A stretch of DNA of 64,000 nucleotides from Pisolithus tinctorius. Its lineage: Eukaryota; Basidiomycota; Agaricomycetes; Boletales; Pisolithaceae. The stretch is taken from the NCBI GenBank assembly GCA_024663395.1, contig JANFAH010000007.1, positions 1,736,001 to 1,800,000 of the forward strand, written 5' to 3'. The notes under the pieces were generated by a model. That model ran no database searches. It was given only the letters and a program-made list of their open reading frames with translations, and had not been told where the DNA came from. Numbering within the stretch: the stretch's first letter is position 1; the number at the start of each line of letters is the position of its first letter. The position numbers and the translations under genes were made by a program. Positions 54,747 through 64,000 of this stretch are shown piece by piece.

Positions 54747-55348
54747 GTGTGTCAGTTGAATGCAAACAACAGACGACGGAAAGGCATACACACCATTCCG
54801 CTCGCTGACCGCGATCTATTGAACAAGTTGGGGTATGGACAGAAGTTGAAGGATGTTGACAAAGCGATACTCGCCGACGCCCTGTTTTTGAACAAGATCT
54901 TGGAGAATCCGGAGATATTTGGTCACGAAATCAACGACTTTGTAGTCGACGGGGATACAAGTAAAGCTGACAACGACGCGCAAGGTCCTCGAGGTATGTC
55001 GCGCAAGTGCGTTCGTCAAACTGGCCCCTTCATCTCGCCATTAAGACAATGATGACACCTGTCCAAGCAGGAGGAAGTACATATGAACACGCCCACTCCC
55101 ACCCATATACCCATTCCCATAATCAGCCTACATGTCCATCGGATCTGCGAAAAGGACGTTACAGACCGACAGAGTCTGACATGGACAAGCTTCGGAGCAC
55201 GATCCAGCTTTTCGTGCGCGACTGGAGCAAAGATGTATGAGTGACTTCTGGATCATGTCCTATCTCCCTTATCATACCATTATAGGGCAAAGCAGAACGA
55301 GATCTATGTTATGAACCTATGAAGAAAGCTTTAGAATGCTACAACTGA
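54747..55348 (+). pseudogene. Captured 5' fragment of an N2227-type carnosine N-methyltransferase gene
   Basis: The exon from about 54747 reads NANNRRRKGIHTIPLADRDL, then LNKLGYGQKLKDVDKAILAD and NPEIFGHEINDFV. After an intron (gtatgtcg at 54993 to cattaag) it reads HSHPYTHSHNQ and ESDMDKLRSTIQLFVRDWSK, then after a second intron (gtatga...ttatag) GKAERDLCYEPMKKALECYN and a stop at 55346-55348. This is the conserved N-terminal stretch of the N2227 family, which methylates carnosine. The SAM-binding domain, the enzyme's catalytic part, is missing, so the fragment cannot be an active enzyme. It sits between two copies of the retroelement accessory ORF. Confidence 0.7.
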
Positions 55349-55639
55349 ATATCACCACACGCCACACAGCTCTGCGCAGCCGCTCGGTCCCTGCGTCATA
55401 CCCCCACCCAGCATTGAATCCGTCCTATCTGCATTCAACACCCCGTTCGACCCACATGAACTCAAGCATCCCACCATCTGTTCTCGAGTCGATGGACGAG
55501 CGTTCTTCTTCACAAGTGGAGAGCCGGTTTGTTTCTGGGACTTCACGAGGGTATGTGACGAATACGAGCGAAGACAATCGGGATTAGAGGTACAAAGGAT
55601 ATACGAATGGCTACAAGAAATGGTTGGAGTATGAACAAT
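55349..55639. other. Junction DNA between captured gene fragment and retroelement copy 2
   Basis: An open frame (55336-55587) is Ser/Thr-rich without recognisable domain. Nothing else is supportable. Confidence 0.3.
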
Positions 55640-57130
55640 AGAGCCATGATTCGCCATGGAACGATGGCCATTTGAAGCAAGAGCAGATGTTCGAAGGGGG
55701 AGAGACATAGAAGATTCGTGGATCGTGAATGCGAAGCTACTGATTGGGATACTGTGGCACTACTACGAATGGGGAGAATGGACAAATATGACACAGGACC
55801 ACTCAAGAGCACATGGCGACTATGATCAGAGACGACTGCATTTAGGAGTGTGAAAGCAACGCTCAAGACAAATACAACGACTACGGTTAAAACTACGACG
55901 GCAACCCTCAAAGTTGCGAGGGGACACACACTGTGCAAGGGGAATCGGAGCCATGCCCAGTGGGCTCGGTGGCTTGGTTTTTTGTTTTGAACTTCAGGTG
56001 TTTCGCTCACAGTTATGTTGCTCTAGGAAATACAAGGGTTCATGTGGCAACGTCAAAGCGTCCGAGGTGCAAATATCTATGTCGACGTTTGGAAAGAAAC
56101 AATGGCTGCCAGAGAGACGAGGCCTAGCAGGAGGTGACGCAGGTTCACAATCAGAGACCGAGCGCTCATTGTTCCGTTTCATCTTTATGGTACAGGTTTG
56201 CAGCTCTAGGGTAGACTACATAGAAAAGTCTCAGAACCCCTCCAAGTACGAAGAAGCCGGCAAAGAGGCTTGCTCGTGGGCGCATCAACGACAACAGCTA
56301 GCCTGCCGATGTGCGAAGATAAAGCTTGACTATGAAAGTGTCTCAGGGTTGGCATCGAGCGAAGCAGCAGCTGGTCCCCGTAGAGCAGAATCCCTCAAAG
56401 AAGAAGCTGAGGCTCTTGCACGACGCGAAAGGTCGCTACAGGAGCGGCATGCAGAGCCAGACCGAACATGACGAGACATGGACTCGAGGGTGGCAGCGCC
56501 GGGGGAGAAACTCACGGAGGGGACCCAGGGGTTCAAGGTGATGTTTGTGTTCTGTCTCGAGTGTATTCTGCTGGGAGCAGTGCTGTTTTCAGTGTGGAGA
56601 AGGTGGTCGACGGGGATGGATGGCTTGAGGCTGTTCATCGACATCTGGCACCAGGACTCTGTCCACCTGACTGCGAGGTACTGCAAAGGATCGAGGGTAG
56701 TGAGCTCGAGGCTGCCGGCATCTACATGCGTTGGCATCGAAGACTTAATTGTGATGGAAGGGAGAGGATCTGCAGACATAAGGTGACGTGTTTTACTGTG
56801 CTTCGAGCATATACTACGTCGAAATACGTTGTTTCTAGCATCGAGCAAGTAATCAACGAAGACAGGCGACTCGAGGTCGCGCAGTGACACTTAGTGCAAC
56901 AGCTCCGTCCGCCGGACTCGGCCATAGACGAGACACAAGATATAAAAGGGCGCATGCATATGTAGAGCGTCGACGCTGCGGAAGCGAGGACAGCAGGTGC
57001 AGGGCCATCCCGGTGCATACGAAGGAGTGGATAGGAAGCAGGATCCGGAGGCTGCGACGCCTGGAAGACAGGTGTAGAACCGACGATGAAGGAGCTGAGT
57101 GCTGACGAGGACGGCCTTGTAGCGGAAGTC
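55640..57130 (+). pseudogene. Intron-bearing retroelement accessory ORF, copy 2
   Basis: It starts with MERWPFEARADVRRGRDIED (55656), matching copy 3's ERWSFEATESSRRRSNIEDS. After introns it reads KIKLDYESVSGLASSEAAAG (about 56310), RRAESLKEEAEALARRERSL and, from about 56480, a shifted frame. Introns at 56538-56592 and 56783-56838 have the same donors (gtgatg, gtgacg) and tctag/ttcag ends as copy 1. The two NEDGxLE units survive as VDGDGWLEAVHRHLAPGLCP and VINEDRRLEVAQ, but a stop (tga, 56885) and frame changes break the ORF. Unusually rich in Glu/Arg helices. Function unknown. Confidence 0.55.
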
Positions 57131-57279
57131 AAGACTCAGGTCATCCGACAGAATTTGTTCCTGTGCGTGAGGCACAAGTTCAGAAGTTGAGGGAGGCCGG
57201 TATATCATAGAGGAAGTGTGACGTTGAGTGACGTCGGCATCTGGTTCAAGTTCCATGCTTCTTTTCTCTAGTCTCATGT

Positions 57280-57840
57280 CTGCTAAGTGGTCTTAAGGTT
57301 GAGGTATACGTTCGAGAGAGAGCGTGGCATGCATGCGGGTTGTGAATACGTCACTGAAAGGAAGTCTTTTTACAGGTACATATTTGAATTCAGGTTAGTT
57401 CGTTAGGGGCCAGGTGTTACCATGCCTGCCGGCCTGCTGCCCCTCTACCTTGCCATCGTTACCCGCCATATGCTGCGTTTCGAGAAGCAGTCCCCCCCCC
57501 TCCGTCGCACCCGATTTATTACACACTTATTCTCCTGTCTGGAATTACCTCCATCGTCGTCTGACTGGGGTGCCGAGCCGTGGGAGGGGGTGTTGAGGGT
57601 TGAGGGTGAGAGGGTAGAGTCGAAGGTTCTAGGATGCGTTTGTGAGGTTCGAGGAGCCGTTGGTGGAGTTCCTGTGAGGTCGAGAGTGAGTCGCGAGGAG
57701 AGAGGACGACCAGGGGCGGTCGAGTTCTAAACCCCCCCTCGGATGTAGAGAAGAGGGACTCTTCACCTGTGGGAGGAGTCAGAGGTTTCTGTTTTCTTTT
57801 CCATTCCATTCCATTTTGTTTCTTTTGTTTTGTGTTGTGT
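57280..57840 (+). repeat. Retroelement 3' region and truncated LTR start
   Basis: Contains ttgtgaatacgtcactga (57340), a gaggttcgagg-rich stretch, ggtcgagttctaaacccc and, at 57744, an LTR start TGTAGAGAAGAGGG. The LTR is recognisable for ~100 bp, then passes into CpG-free DNA. It corresponds to 61.4-62.0 kb and to the minus strand of 28.78-29.3 kb. Confidence 0.7.
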
Positions 57841-59567
57841 GTCTCAGCTTACTGGCTTGGTACTGCTTAGTGCTCTTGACACTCTTGACAAAAATTTCCA
57901 AGTAATTAAGCTGGAATCAAGACAGATTAAGCACATTGTAGTTTTGCTGACATGTTCTCTTCTTCTGAGTCATCACATAGGTTCTTGTGCTGCTGCTCAT
58001 CTTGGGGTGCTGTGCACTTCATATCCACTTTAGGCTGACCAGATTTGACACCAAACTGTAATTTTCTTGCAGCCTTGAAACCCACCTTTGGCTGCCTACA
58101 AGACTTGAGCAGCACACAAGCTGAACCCAATGCCTTCACTCCACTTCTGCCTCTTGGCTTTGTCAGACTTCCTCTGCACTTTGATTCTAGCCCTCTGGCA
58201 GTGTCAGAGTTTGTCAGAGTGAGTGGTCCTGACACATAGGTTTTGACCTCAAGGCACTTAAATTGGTACTAAGCTGTATTTAAAGAAGAGCTGTAGGGGA
58301 AGCATGTGCACTTGGTATAGGGAGGCTCAGACCATGCATGGGACAACCACTGGCAGGAGCAGCAGGATGAGGATGAGGGGGAGCCACAATTGTAATTACA
58401 AACACTGCAAAATTAGTTCCATCACCACCCACAGGCCACTATATCCATGCACCCCCATTTCAAAATTGGCCACTCATTTTGCCAGATACTCAGATGACAC
58501 TCAGATGGTAGTCTGATCAGCTTGGCTTGAAGTGGCAATGCACTTGAAAGCAATGGCAGTCACAAGATCTACAACTATACAGTAGTCCACTACTTAATAC
58601 TACATACTGTGTGCATTGAATGACCTGTGTTCAAAGACTCCTTTGTGCCTCTCAAAGGGACTGATTCAATATCTTAGAACAATGTAACCACAAGCATCAA
58701 TATATGTTGCCTCAACTCAATACAGGCATTCATGCTCTCTTTCAGTTATAATGCATGAAAATAAATTCAGTACTACAATTACAATAGGCATCAAGTACAG
58801 GCATCCATACACCAGGATGCTTGAGCCAGGAGATCATGGGCAAGTAGGTTGAGAGGCAGGCAAAGCCTTGAAAGCAATGGGACTCAGAGAATCATCAAAT
58901 TCACATTTAAATTTGTTTACTATTTTTCTTTTTTCAATTAAATCTTTTCCCTTACTTACAGAGCCTCAGTCAATCTTGTCATCACTAAGGTATATCTTAT
59001 CACTTACTTTCTTATTTATACTGTACCAATTGCTCTTGTAATAATATATTCAATATTTCATCCAGAAATCATTTTTGATGTTTTGATCTATGTTTTTCAT
59101 GTGGAAAGACTTTATTTCTGATTTGATTTTTTCTTGAAAAATATTTCACTGCATATTACATGTTTGTGCATAAAAAAGGCAGAATGTTTTTGAGATGAGC
59201 TTTAGCACACAATTCATCATTGCAGTACAATATTTGGGCTAAGTAAATACTTCCTACCTTTTAAACTTTCTGCTCACAAAAAAGCAGATTGTTAAATCAA
59301 AAAAAAAGTGAGATATATTGGAGAACTATTTACAATGTATCACACATATTGTACTCAAAATCATTCTGCTGAACATCCATAATTATTTTATATGCAACAA
59401 TTTAAGTTTTTCTGATAACATTTTGTGAGGCATGGTAGACAATACAAATCTTATATGTTTTTACAATATTTGTCACAAAAACATCCCAAATTAAAGAGTC
59501 TCATTTTTCAATCTTTTTTTAAAATGTTTTCAGCAAAGAAATTGAGAAATGCTTCCAGTGAAGTCTC
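57741..59567. other. 1.8-kb block with no CpG dinucleotide
   Basis: Reading every line, I find no cg between the ctcgg at 57738 and the ctcgagg at 59568. Flanking retroelement DNA has a CG every ~15-20 bases. The right half (58.9-59.5 kb) is strongly AT-rich. A minus-strand frame (57927-58235) reads VKALGSACVLLKSCRQPKVG, KLQFGVKSGQPKVDMKC and looks like decayed coding sequence, family unknown. No other gene seen. Confidence 0.9.
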
Positions 59568-60785
59568 GAGGTCGCAAAGAGACGCGCGCAATGTGAGGAG
59601 TATCGAGACCCGGCCGAGTAGGCTTAACAGCCCGAAGTTTAGCTTTCTCCTTAGAGCGTTTTACTTACGGCCACATCGTTTTAGGAAAGACAAAGTACTA
59701 CCAGCAGTTGAGGAATCTTTGAGCTACAAGATGTCTGCAGTATGAAGAAGCAGTTTTATGGGTCGACGTGTTGTCGAACGACTATGCGAAGTGACAAGGA
59801 CTCGAGTTATCACCGAACGATGGTCATTTGAAGCAACAGAGAGCTCTCGGCGGAGGAGCAACATAGAGGATTCATGCGCTGGGCTTGACAGCTCGGGTTT
59901 TCATTTTGATCCTAGAACATTCTGTTTACATCCTCGTTATTCTAGGGAAGATGGACGTTTGCAGCGAATTGCAGTTGCGGAACAAGAGACTATGACAAAC
60001 TGCGAGCAAAGGACATGTGGAGGAATCGACATGTGGCTACTGATGTCTGGAAGAGAAGAAGACGAAGCGAGTTCGAGTAGGCGAGATGGCAAGCAGTATG
60101 CGAAGATTGAGGAGGGGCAAGGCTGGCCAGAACAACGAAGTCGCACACAGTGTATTTGAGGTGATGTGGATTCAGACACTGAGCCTGAGCGCTCGTTTTT
60201 GTCTTTTGTTTTTATGACGATCTACTCATGAATCTACAGGTCTAAGGTACTCGACCGAGTCGAAGTGCAGTCGCTGATATCCGAAGGAAAAGAAGACGGC
60301 ACGAGTTCATGGGTAGAGTGCGAAGAGCTATTGACAAAACTCAGGAAGGGGAAATTTGAAGCCAAGGTGCCCTTTTCGGTTTTGGTTCGAACATTATCTA
60401 CTGCGAGGTACAGGTACCCTGGTGCGAAGGAAGAGGCAATCGACAGTGATGGACAGCTCGAAGCTGTTCGTCAACTCTTGTCACCAAGACTTCGACCACC
60501 TGATGGCGAAATGGAGGGCCAACAATCAACATTGAGCGAAGTTAGTGCCTGCACCTGTCAGGGTCGAAGACCTATCTTCGAGGCAGGCTCGAAGATCTAC
60601 AGATCCAAGGTGACATGTTTCGTTATGATTCGAGCTTGTACTACGTTGCAGTACTCTGTTCCTAGGGTCGAGAAAGTAGTGAACAGGGACAGGCGACTCG
60701 AAGTCGCTCAGCAACACTTAGAGCAAGAGCTTTGGCCGCCAGACTGGTACCAGATGAAGTACGAGAAATCAAGTGTGCGCGTTGT
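59568..60785 (+). CDS. Intron-bearing retroelement accessory ORF, copy 3
   Basis: It begins sharply at the edge of the CpG-free block. Exon blocks carry ERWSFEATESSRRRSNIEDS (59818), SLISEGKEDGTSSWVECEEL, then after an intron (60366 to about 60413) the first unit (AIDSDGQLEAVRQLLSPRLR with PPD), GRRPIFEAGSKIYRSK, an intron at 60610-60665 (gtgaca...gttcctag) and the second unit (VVNRDRRLEVAQQHLEQELW with PPD). Intron lengths and sequences match copies 1 and 2. The 5' part has the same t-rich 'intron' segments near 59640, 59890 and 60190. This copy keeps the longest open frame in the C-terminal half. Likely a coiled-coil protein; role in the retroelement unknown. Confidence 0.55.
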
Positions 60786-61933
60786 AGGGAATGTAATTTC
60801 CCTACTAGGGGAATTGTTTTATTTTGTTCGTTTTATTCAGTTTTGATTCTAGGTGTTTTTTCTGCTAGTGGTACTTAAGAGTTTCGCGTTTTGGTTGCTT
60901 AGTCAGCACTACCTAGTACTGGATGTAGTTAGTTTTTTCAAAAACAATAGACGAGTTACCAGAGACGAGAGACGAGTTCGAGCAGGTCGTTTCCCTGCAC
61001 CCAGACAGCCCTAGAAGCCTTCAGACGACTACCAGGGTCCTTGCACAGGTTATAGAAGCCCCTTTGGCTTACTCCTCCCCTCAGATATCCCTACTGCCTC
61101 AGCTACTGCTACTCTCCCTCTCAAATCAACTTTTCCTACAGCGTGCACAGGGAGTCGGGGCTGTGAGAGTAGGAGTGGGACAAGTGGACGAAGCAAAGGT
61201 CCCGGTGAGAGTATTGATATATAGTTTTCTTTAAAATGAGTTTTGCTTCGAGCGACGTCGTTCAACCGAGTCGTGCTAACCTTTGGGTGATTCTACTCAT
61301 CCCGACTTATAGTTTCGAGTTCCATTGTTTTTCTTGGTGCTAAATCGTCTTAAGGACGAGCAGTAGTCGAGAGCACATATGCATATAAGGATAGTAAATA
61401 CACGACTGATCGAGGTTTGTTTTAGGTACATATATATGTCTTCAAGCTGCCTCGTAGAGGGCCAGCATCCGCTGTACCAGCCGCTGAGCTGCATTACACT
61501 CTGTTACTGTTTCGCACAAAGACTGTGCCTTGAAGAGCTGTCATTGACTCGCTCTGCACTCGATTTATTACTCACTTGTTCGCTTGCCTGGGGATTATCT
61601 CCGTCGTCTTTTGGTTCGAGGTTTGGGCCTTGAGGGGAGTGTTCGAGAGGCAGGGTGTGTGTTCGAGAGGCCAGGTGGCGCTCTGTAGGCGGGAAGGGTT
61701 GTGTTCGAGGGTGAAAGGTTTTGAGGATGAAGAGGGTTGTTCAGCGAGATCAGGAGCGTGTTTTGGGAAGGAAAGGGGTCATGTTCGAGTAGTGAGGAGG
61801 TTAGGGGCGAAGAGTTGTGTTTGAAGGGCATGAGGGTATGTGGTGAGGTCGAGGGAAGCAGGTGCGAGGATGAGGATGTTCGTGCGAGGAGGAGAGCGAC
61901 CGAGGACGGTCGAATTCTAAACCACCCCTCGGA
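60786..61933 (+). repeat. Retroelement 3' region before the LTR at 61.9 kb
   Basis: Contains the gacgtcgttcaaccgagtcg / cgtcttaaggacga block (61245-61360), a guanine-rich gttcgagg stretch and the terminal run ggtcgaattctaaaccaccc just before the LTR. No ORF is supported. Confidence 0.65.
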
Positions 61934-62398
61934 TGTAGGGAACGAGTTCAAGCTCCCTAGGAGAATCCGTCTTGGTCAGGGGTTTAGGGGTGGAAGGACT
62001 TGTTTTATTTCTTGCCTTTGTTTTTGTGTTTGTACCCCTGGACTTGGTGACGAGCAGCCGCGTCGCTGACTAAGCACATGTGCTGTGTTCGCGCGAGTTC
62101 AGTTTACCATAACAACCAATCCATGCCACCGGCCCTCAGTAGTAGGGTGATTTAGTCTCGCATTTCGGCGAGTTTTTGAAGTTAGATTTATTACTTTGGG
62201 GAGTACCCAAAGTGCCAGGAGGACTGGCAAGAGTATTAGACAGGCACAGCTAAGTATCTTTTTTCTAGTTCGCATTTTTTACTTTTTTACTACACTTCTT
62301 TCTCCAGAGAGAACCTCCCTTTTGGGTCGAGAATTATACTCGCCCATCATTACTGACTATTACTATTTCTAGGTACATCTATTTTACCTATTCCTACA
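61934..62398 (+). repeat. LTR (~465 bp) of a Gypsy-type element
   Basis: It starts TGTAGGGAACGAG, the same start as the Gypsy 5' LTR read in its own direction, and ends TTCCTACA. The length (465 bp) is close to the 471 bp of the intact element. It is preceded by a 3' internal region and followed after one base by a primer-binding-like site. Confidence 0.65.
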
Positions 62399-62399
62399 G

Positions 62400-62418
62400 T
62401 GGAGTTCAGCAGAGTTGG
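62400..62418 (+). promoter_or_regulatory. Candidate primer-binding site after the 61.9-kb LTR
   Basis: TGGAGTTCAGCAGAGTTGG follows the LTR and resembles TGGAGCCCACTGCGAG at the intact element. If real, this LTR serves as the 5' LTR of a second, truncated element (tandem arrangement). Confidence 0.4.
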
Positions 62419-62540
62419 TCAGAACATGGACAGGGGACCTCGGAGAGGTGTGGAGATGTGTCGGGAGGGTCGGAGGAGCGTGGGAACACGTCGGAGGAGG
62501 GCGGAGAAGTGTGGGAACATGTTGGAGGAGGGTGGAGTAG

Positions 62541-63037
62541 GTGTCATGGGCTTACGCTAGTGTCATGGCCATGACATCAGGCTCATGTAACTTGGTCCTG
62601 CTTGAGGACTCAGGACTAGTACGGGCATTGCAAGCCAACAATTTGATGGCCAATGTGAGGTTGTCCAAGACCGTAATGGTGGGCTCGGTGTCCAGATCTG
62701 GGAAGTCTGGTTCATCCTCTGGATCATTCTCATCTGGATTCTCATCACCAGGACCATTATCACCAGGGTCATCATTGTCTGGGTTATTATCATCATCGTC
62801 ACCCAGCCCATCATTGCTGGGGTCACCCTCAGGGATGGGAGCAGTGGGGTGATGTGGTGTAGGGGTATTAGATGTGCAGGCTGAAAAGCCCCTGAAGGGA
62901 CTGATGGGATCTGGGGAGTGCCTAGTGGTGCCCAAGGCAGCTAGTGCTGTCTCACAGCGGGTGCCACTGGCTGAGGCAGAGTTGGGATTTGTGGCAGAGC
63001 AGCCATGGGGAGGTTGAAAACGAGTCTTGGTTGCCAT
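62541..63037 (-). pseudogene. N-terminal Gag fragment of a Tf2-like Gypsy element
   Basis: The frame from ATG 63037 begins MATKTRFQPPHGCSATNPNS, passes through a Pro/Asp/Asn-rich run (DDDDNNPDNDDPGDNGPGDE) and then LTLAIKLLACN and SSSRTKLHEPD. This is the layout of Tf2-type gag proteins in mushrooms, where an acidic linker precedes VxxPDxFDG. It breaks off exactly at the PD motif near 62555, joining unrelated G-rich DNA. CpG is rare throughout. Confidence 0.6.
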
Positions 63038-63601
63038 GATGGTTTAGACCCACACAAGTGGCAAGTCTGAAATACTGTCAAGTTCAGGATGTCTGGGTTG
63101 AGGCTGGACCAGAGACCAAAGTGGGTGCAAGGCCAAGGGGTTGGGGTCAGGGGGGGGGGTCGAAGACACAGATGATTGGACTGATTGGACTTAGCAACTG
63201 AGGATGCAGTGCTATTCCCTTGCATGGGTCTCAGTCTGAGTCCGAGGCCAAGATGGGGTTATCAGAGTTAACTTTGTTGATTTCAGACTGAGGGGTACAG
63301 GCTGAGTATCTACAGGTTTATATACCAGAAGTAACTATAGTATGGAGACTGGTAATGCCAGTCTCACAAAGATTGCTAAGGTGATTGGTAAGACAGGTAT
63401 TAGTAAGATATGACTAAGACAACAGAGACCAGGACAGAGTGGACTGGGGACACGACCAGGCAGGACTTATCTGAAGTGACAGACACTGCAAAGCAGTGTT
63501 CACTGCACTAGACCAACTGGAGATATGGGATTGGTGAGGCCGAGGCCAGACTGAGTGAGCACGAGGCTGAGTCCAGCCAGGGTCAAGACACAACTATGAC
63601 A

Positions 63602-64000
63602 GGGTACCACTAGCTGATGCTGTCCCTGGGGATCCTTCCTCCACAGTTCTCTCCCTTTCACGAAATACCAAGTCACAAGATGCACTAGGCTTTCCAATCC
63701 CGCCTCTTCCATCCCTTCAGGCATTTTCTTTGTCTCCAAAAACTCCTTCACCACTCTCATCCTCTCCTCCCTCTGCTTCGCTTTCTCTGACCTCGGAATT
63801 TCGGGCTCAAGAACTCCAGGCATTGATTCTTTGACAGTAAAGATTCCTAGACTCTGTGACAGGGGGAGAGATGAGTCTGACACAATGCTTGGAATTTCCA
63901 AGGGGTAAGGTTGAGACTTGAAACACACTTCCCTATGATTCAAGAGCTCAACTGTGAAAGCCCCACACTCATCTATCCAATCCTCATAGTCCTCGACTCC
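63602..64000 (-). pseudogene. Pol fragment of another Gypsy element, running off the window
   Basis: From the right edge the minus strand reads VEDYEDWIDECGAFTVELLN and, further on, LEPEIPRSEKAKQREERMRV, VVKEFLETKKMPEGMEEAGL and WYFVKGRELWRKDPQGQHQL. It aligns with the stretch between RNase H and the integrase finger of the intact pol (DDYEDWIDEVGSFAVELLN ... NGELWHQEPRGQHQVV). Homology ends at about 63602, before the zinc finger. The upstream part (RT, RNase H) presumably lies beyond base 64000. Confidence 0.8.

Noticed and set aside
57480..57500. Homopolymer runs of C/G (also near 63160) as functional sites
   Set aside because: Short runs in repeat-rich DNA; they may be sequencing-sensitive and show no structure around them.

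Overview
The window looks like nuclear DNA of a basidiomycete fungus, most likely an Agaricomycete. Genes are broken by many short introns of about 50-60 nt with GT/AG ends and CTNAC-type branch sites. F-box proteins are present, as are families I know from mushroom genomes: DUF6589, CHS5 exomer, the carnosine N-methyltransferase N2227 family and tnp2/CACTA transposases. Ty3/Gypsy elements dominate the right half. I cannot name the species. All homology statements come from recognising sequence, not from a search.

Left part (1-26.9 kb). Two arms of a ~1 kb inverted duplication carrying an MFS-transporter remnant lie at 1-2.0 kb and 25.6-26.7 kb. Between them are a WD40-repeat gene (3.7-5.06 kb, minus) and a PP4R1-like fragment (5.5-6.1 kb). 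Two small elements with terminal inverted repeats follow (6.86-7.46 and 7.67-9.05 kb); the second carries a truncated DUF6589 gene. Next are a hypothetical gene (9.2-10.2 kb), a small RING-finger gene (11.4-12.0 kb), copy A of a duplicated locus (13.15-14.8 kb), a helical protein gene (16-17.1 kb) and a Tc1/IS630-type transposase fragment (17.6-18.4 kb). A broken gene whose N-terminus imitates the histone H3 tail and which carries a PHD-like zinc finger lies at 18.7-20.35 kb. It is followed by an F-box-like gene (20.6-21.8 kb), two small tandem paralogues (22.1-23.3 kb) and an F-box/leucine-rich gene (23.9-25.6 kb).

Middle (28.2-41.3 kb). Copy B of the duplicated locus is split by an almost intact 11.4 kb Ty3/Gypsy element on the minus strand (28307-39681). 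It has 471-bp LTRs and a 4-5 bp target duplication. Its Gag starts with an Arg/Ser-rich domain and ends in a retropepsin. Its Pol has one in-frame TGA. On the opposite strand it carries a separate four-exon gene encoding a canonical Zn2Cys6 cluster.

Right part (42-64 kb). A gene at 42.06-45.6 kb holds a tandemly amplified two-exon module. A small TATA-box gene (46.9 kb) and a CACTA/tnp2 transposase gene (48.1-52.4 kb) follow. From 53.3 kb onward the DNA is a nest of retroelement pieces. Three copies of an intron-bearing accessory ORF are interleaved with a captured N2227 methyltransferase fragment. There is an LTR at 61.9 kb, a 1.8-kb block with no CpG dinucleotide at all (57.74-59.57 kb), and gag and pol fragments of other Gypsy elements, the last running off the right edge.

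Overall this is a transposon-rich accessory region. Most host-like genes are fragments or frame-broken copies. The best intact units are the RING gene, the Gypsy gag-protease ORF, the antisense Zn2Cys6 gene and the tnp2 transposase.
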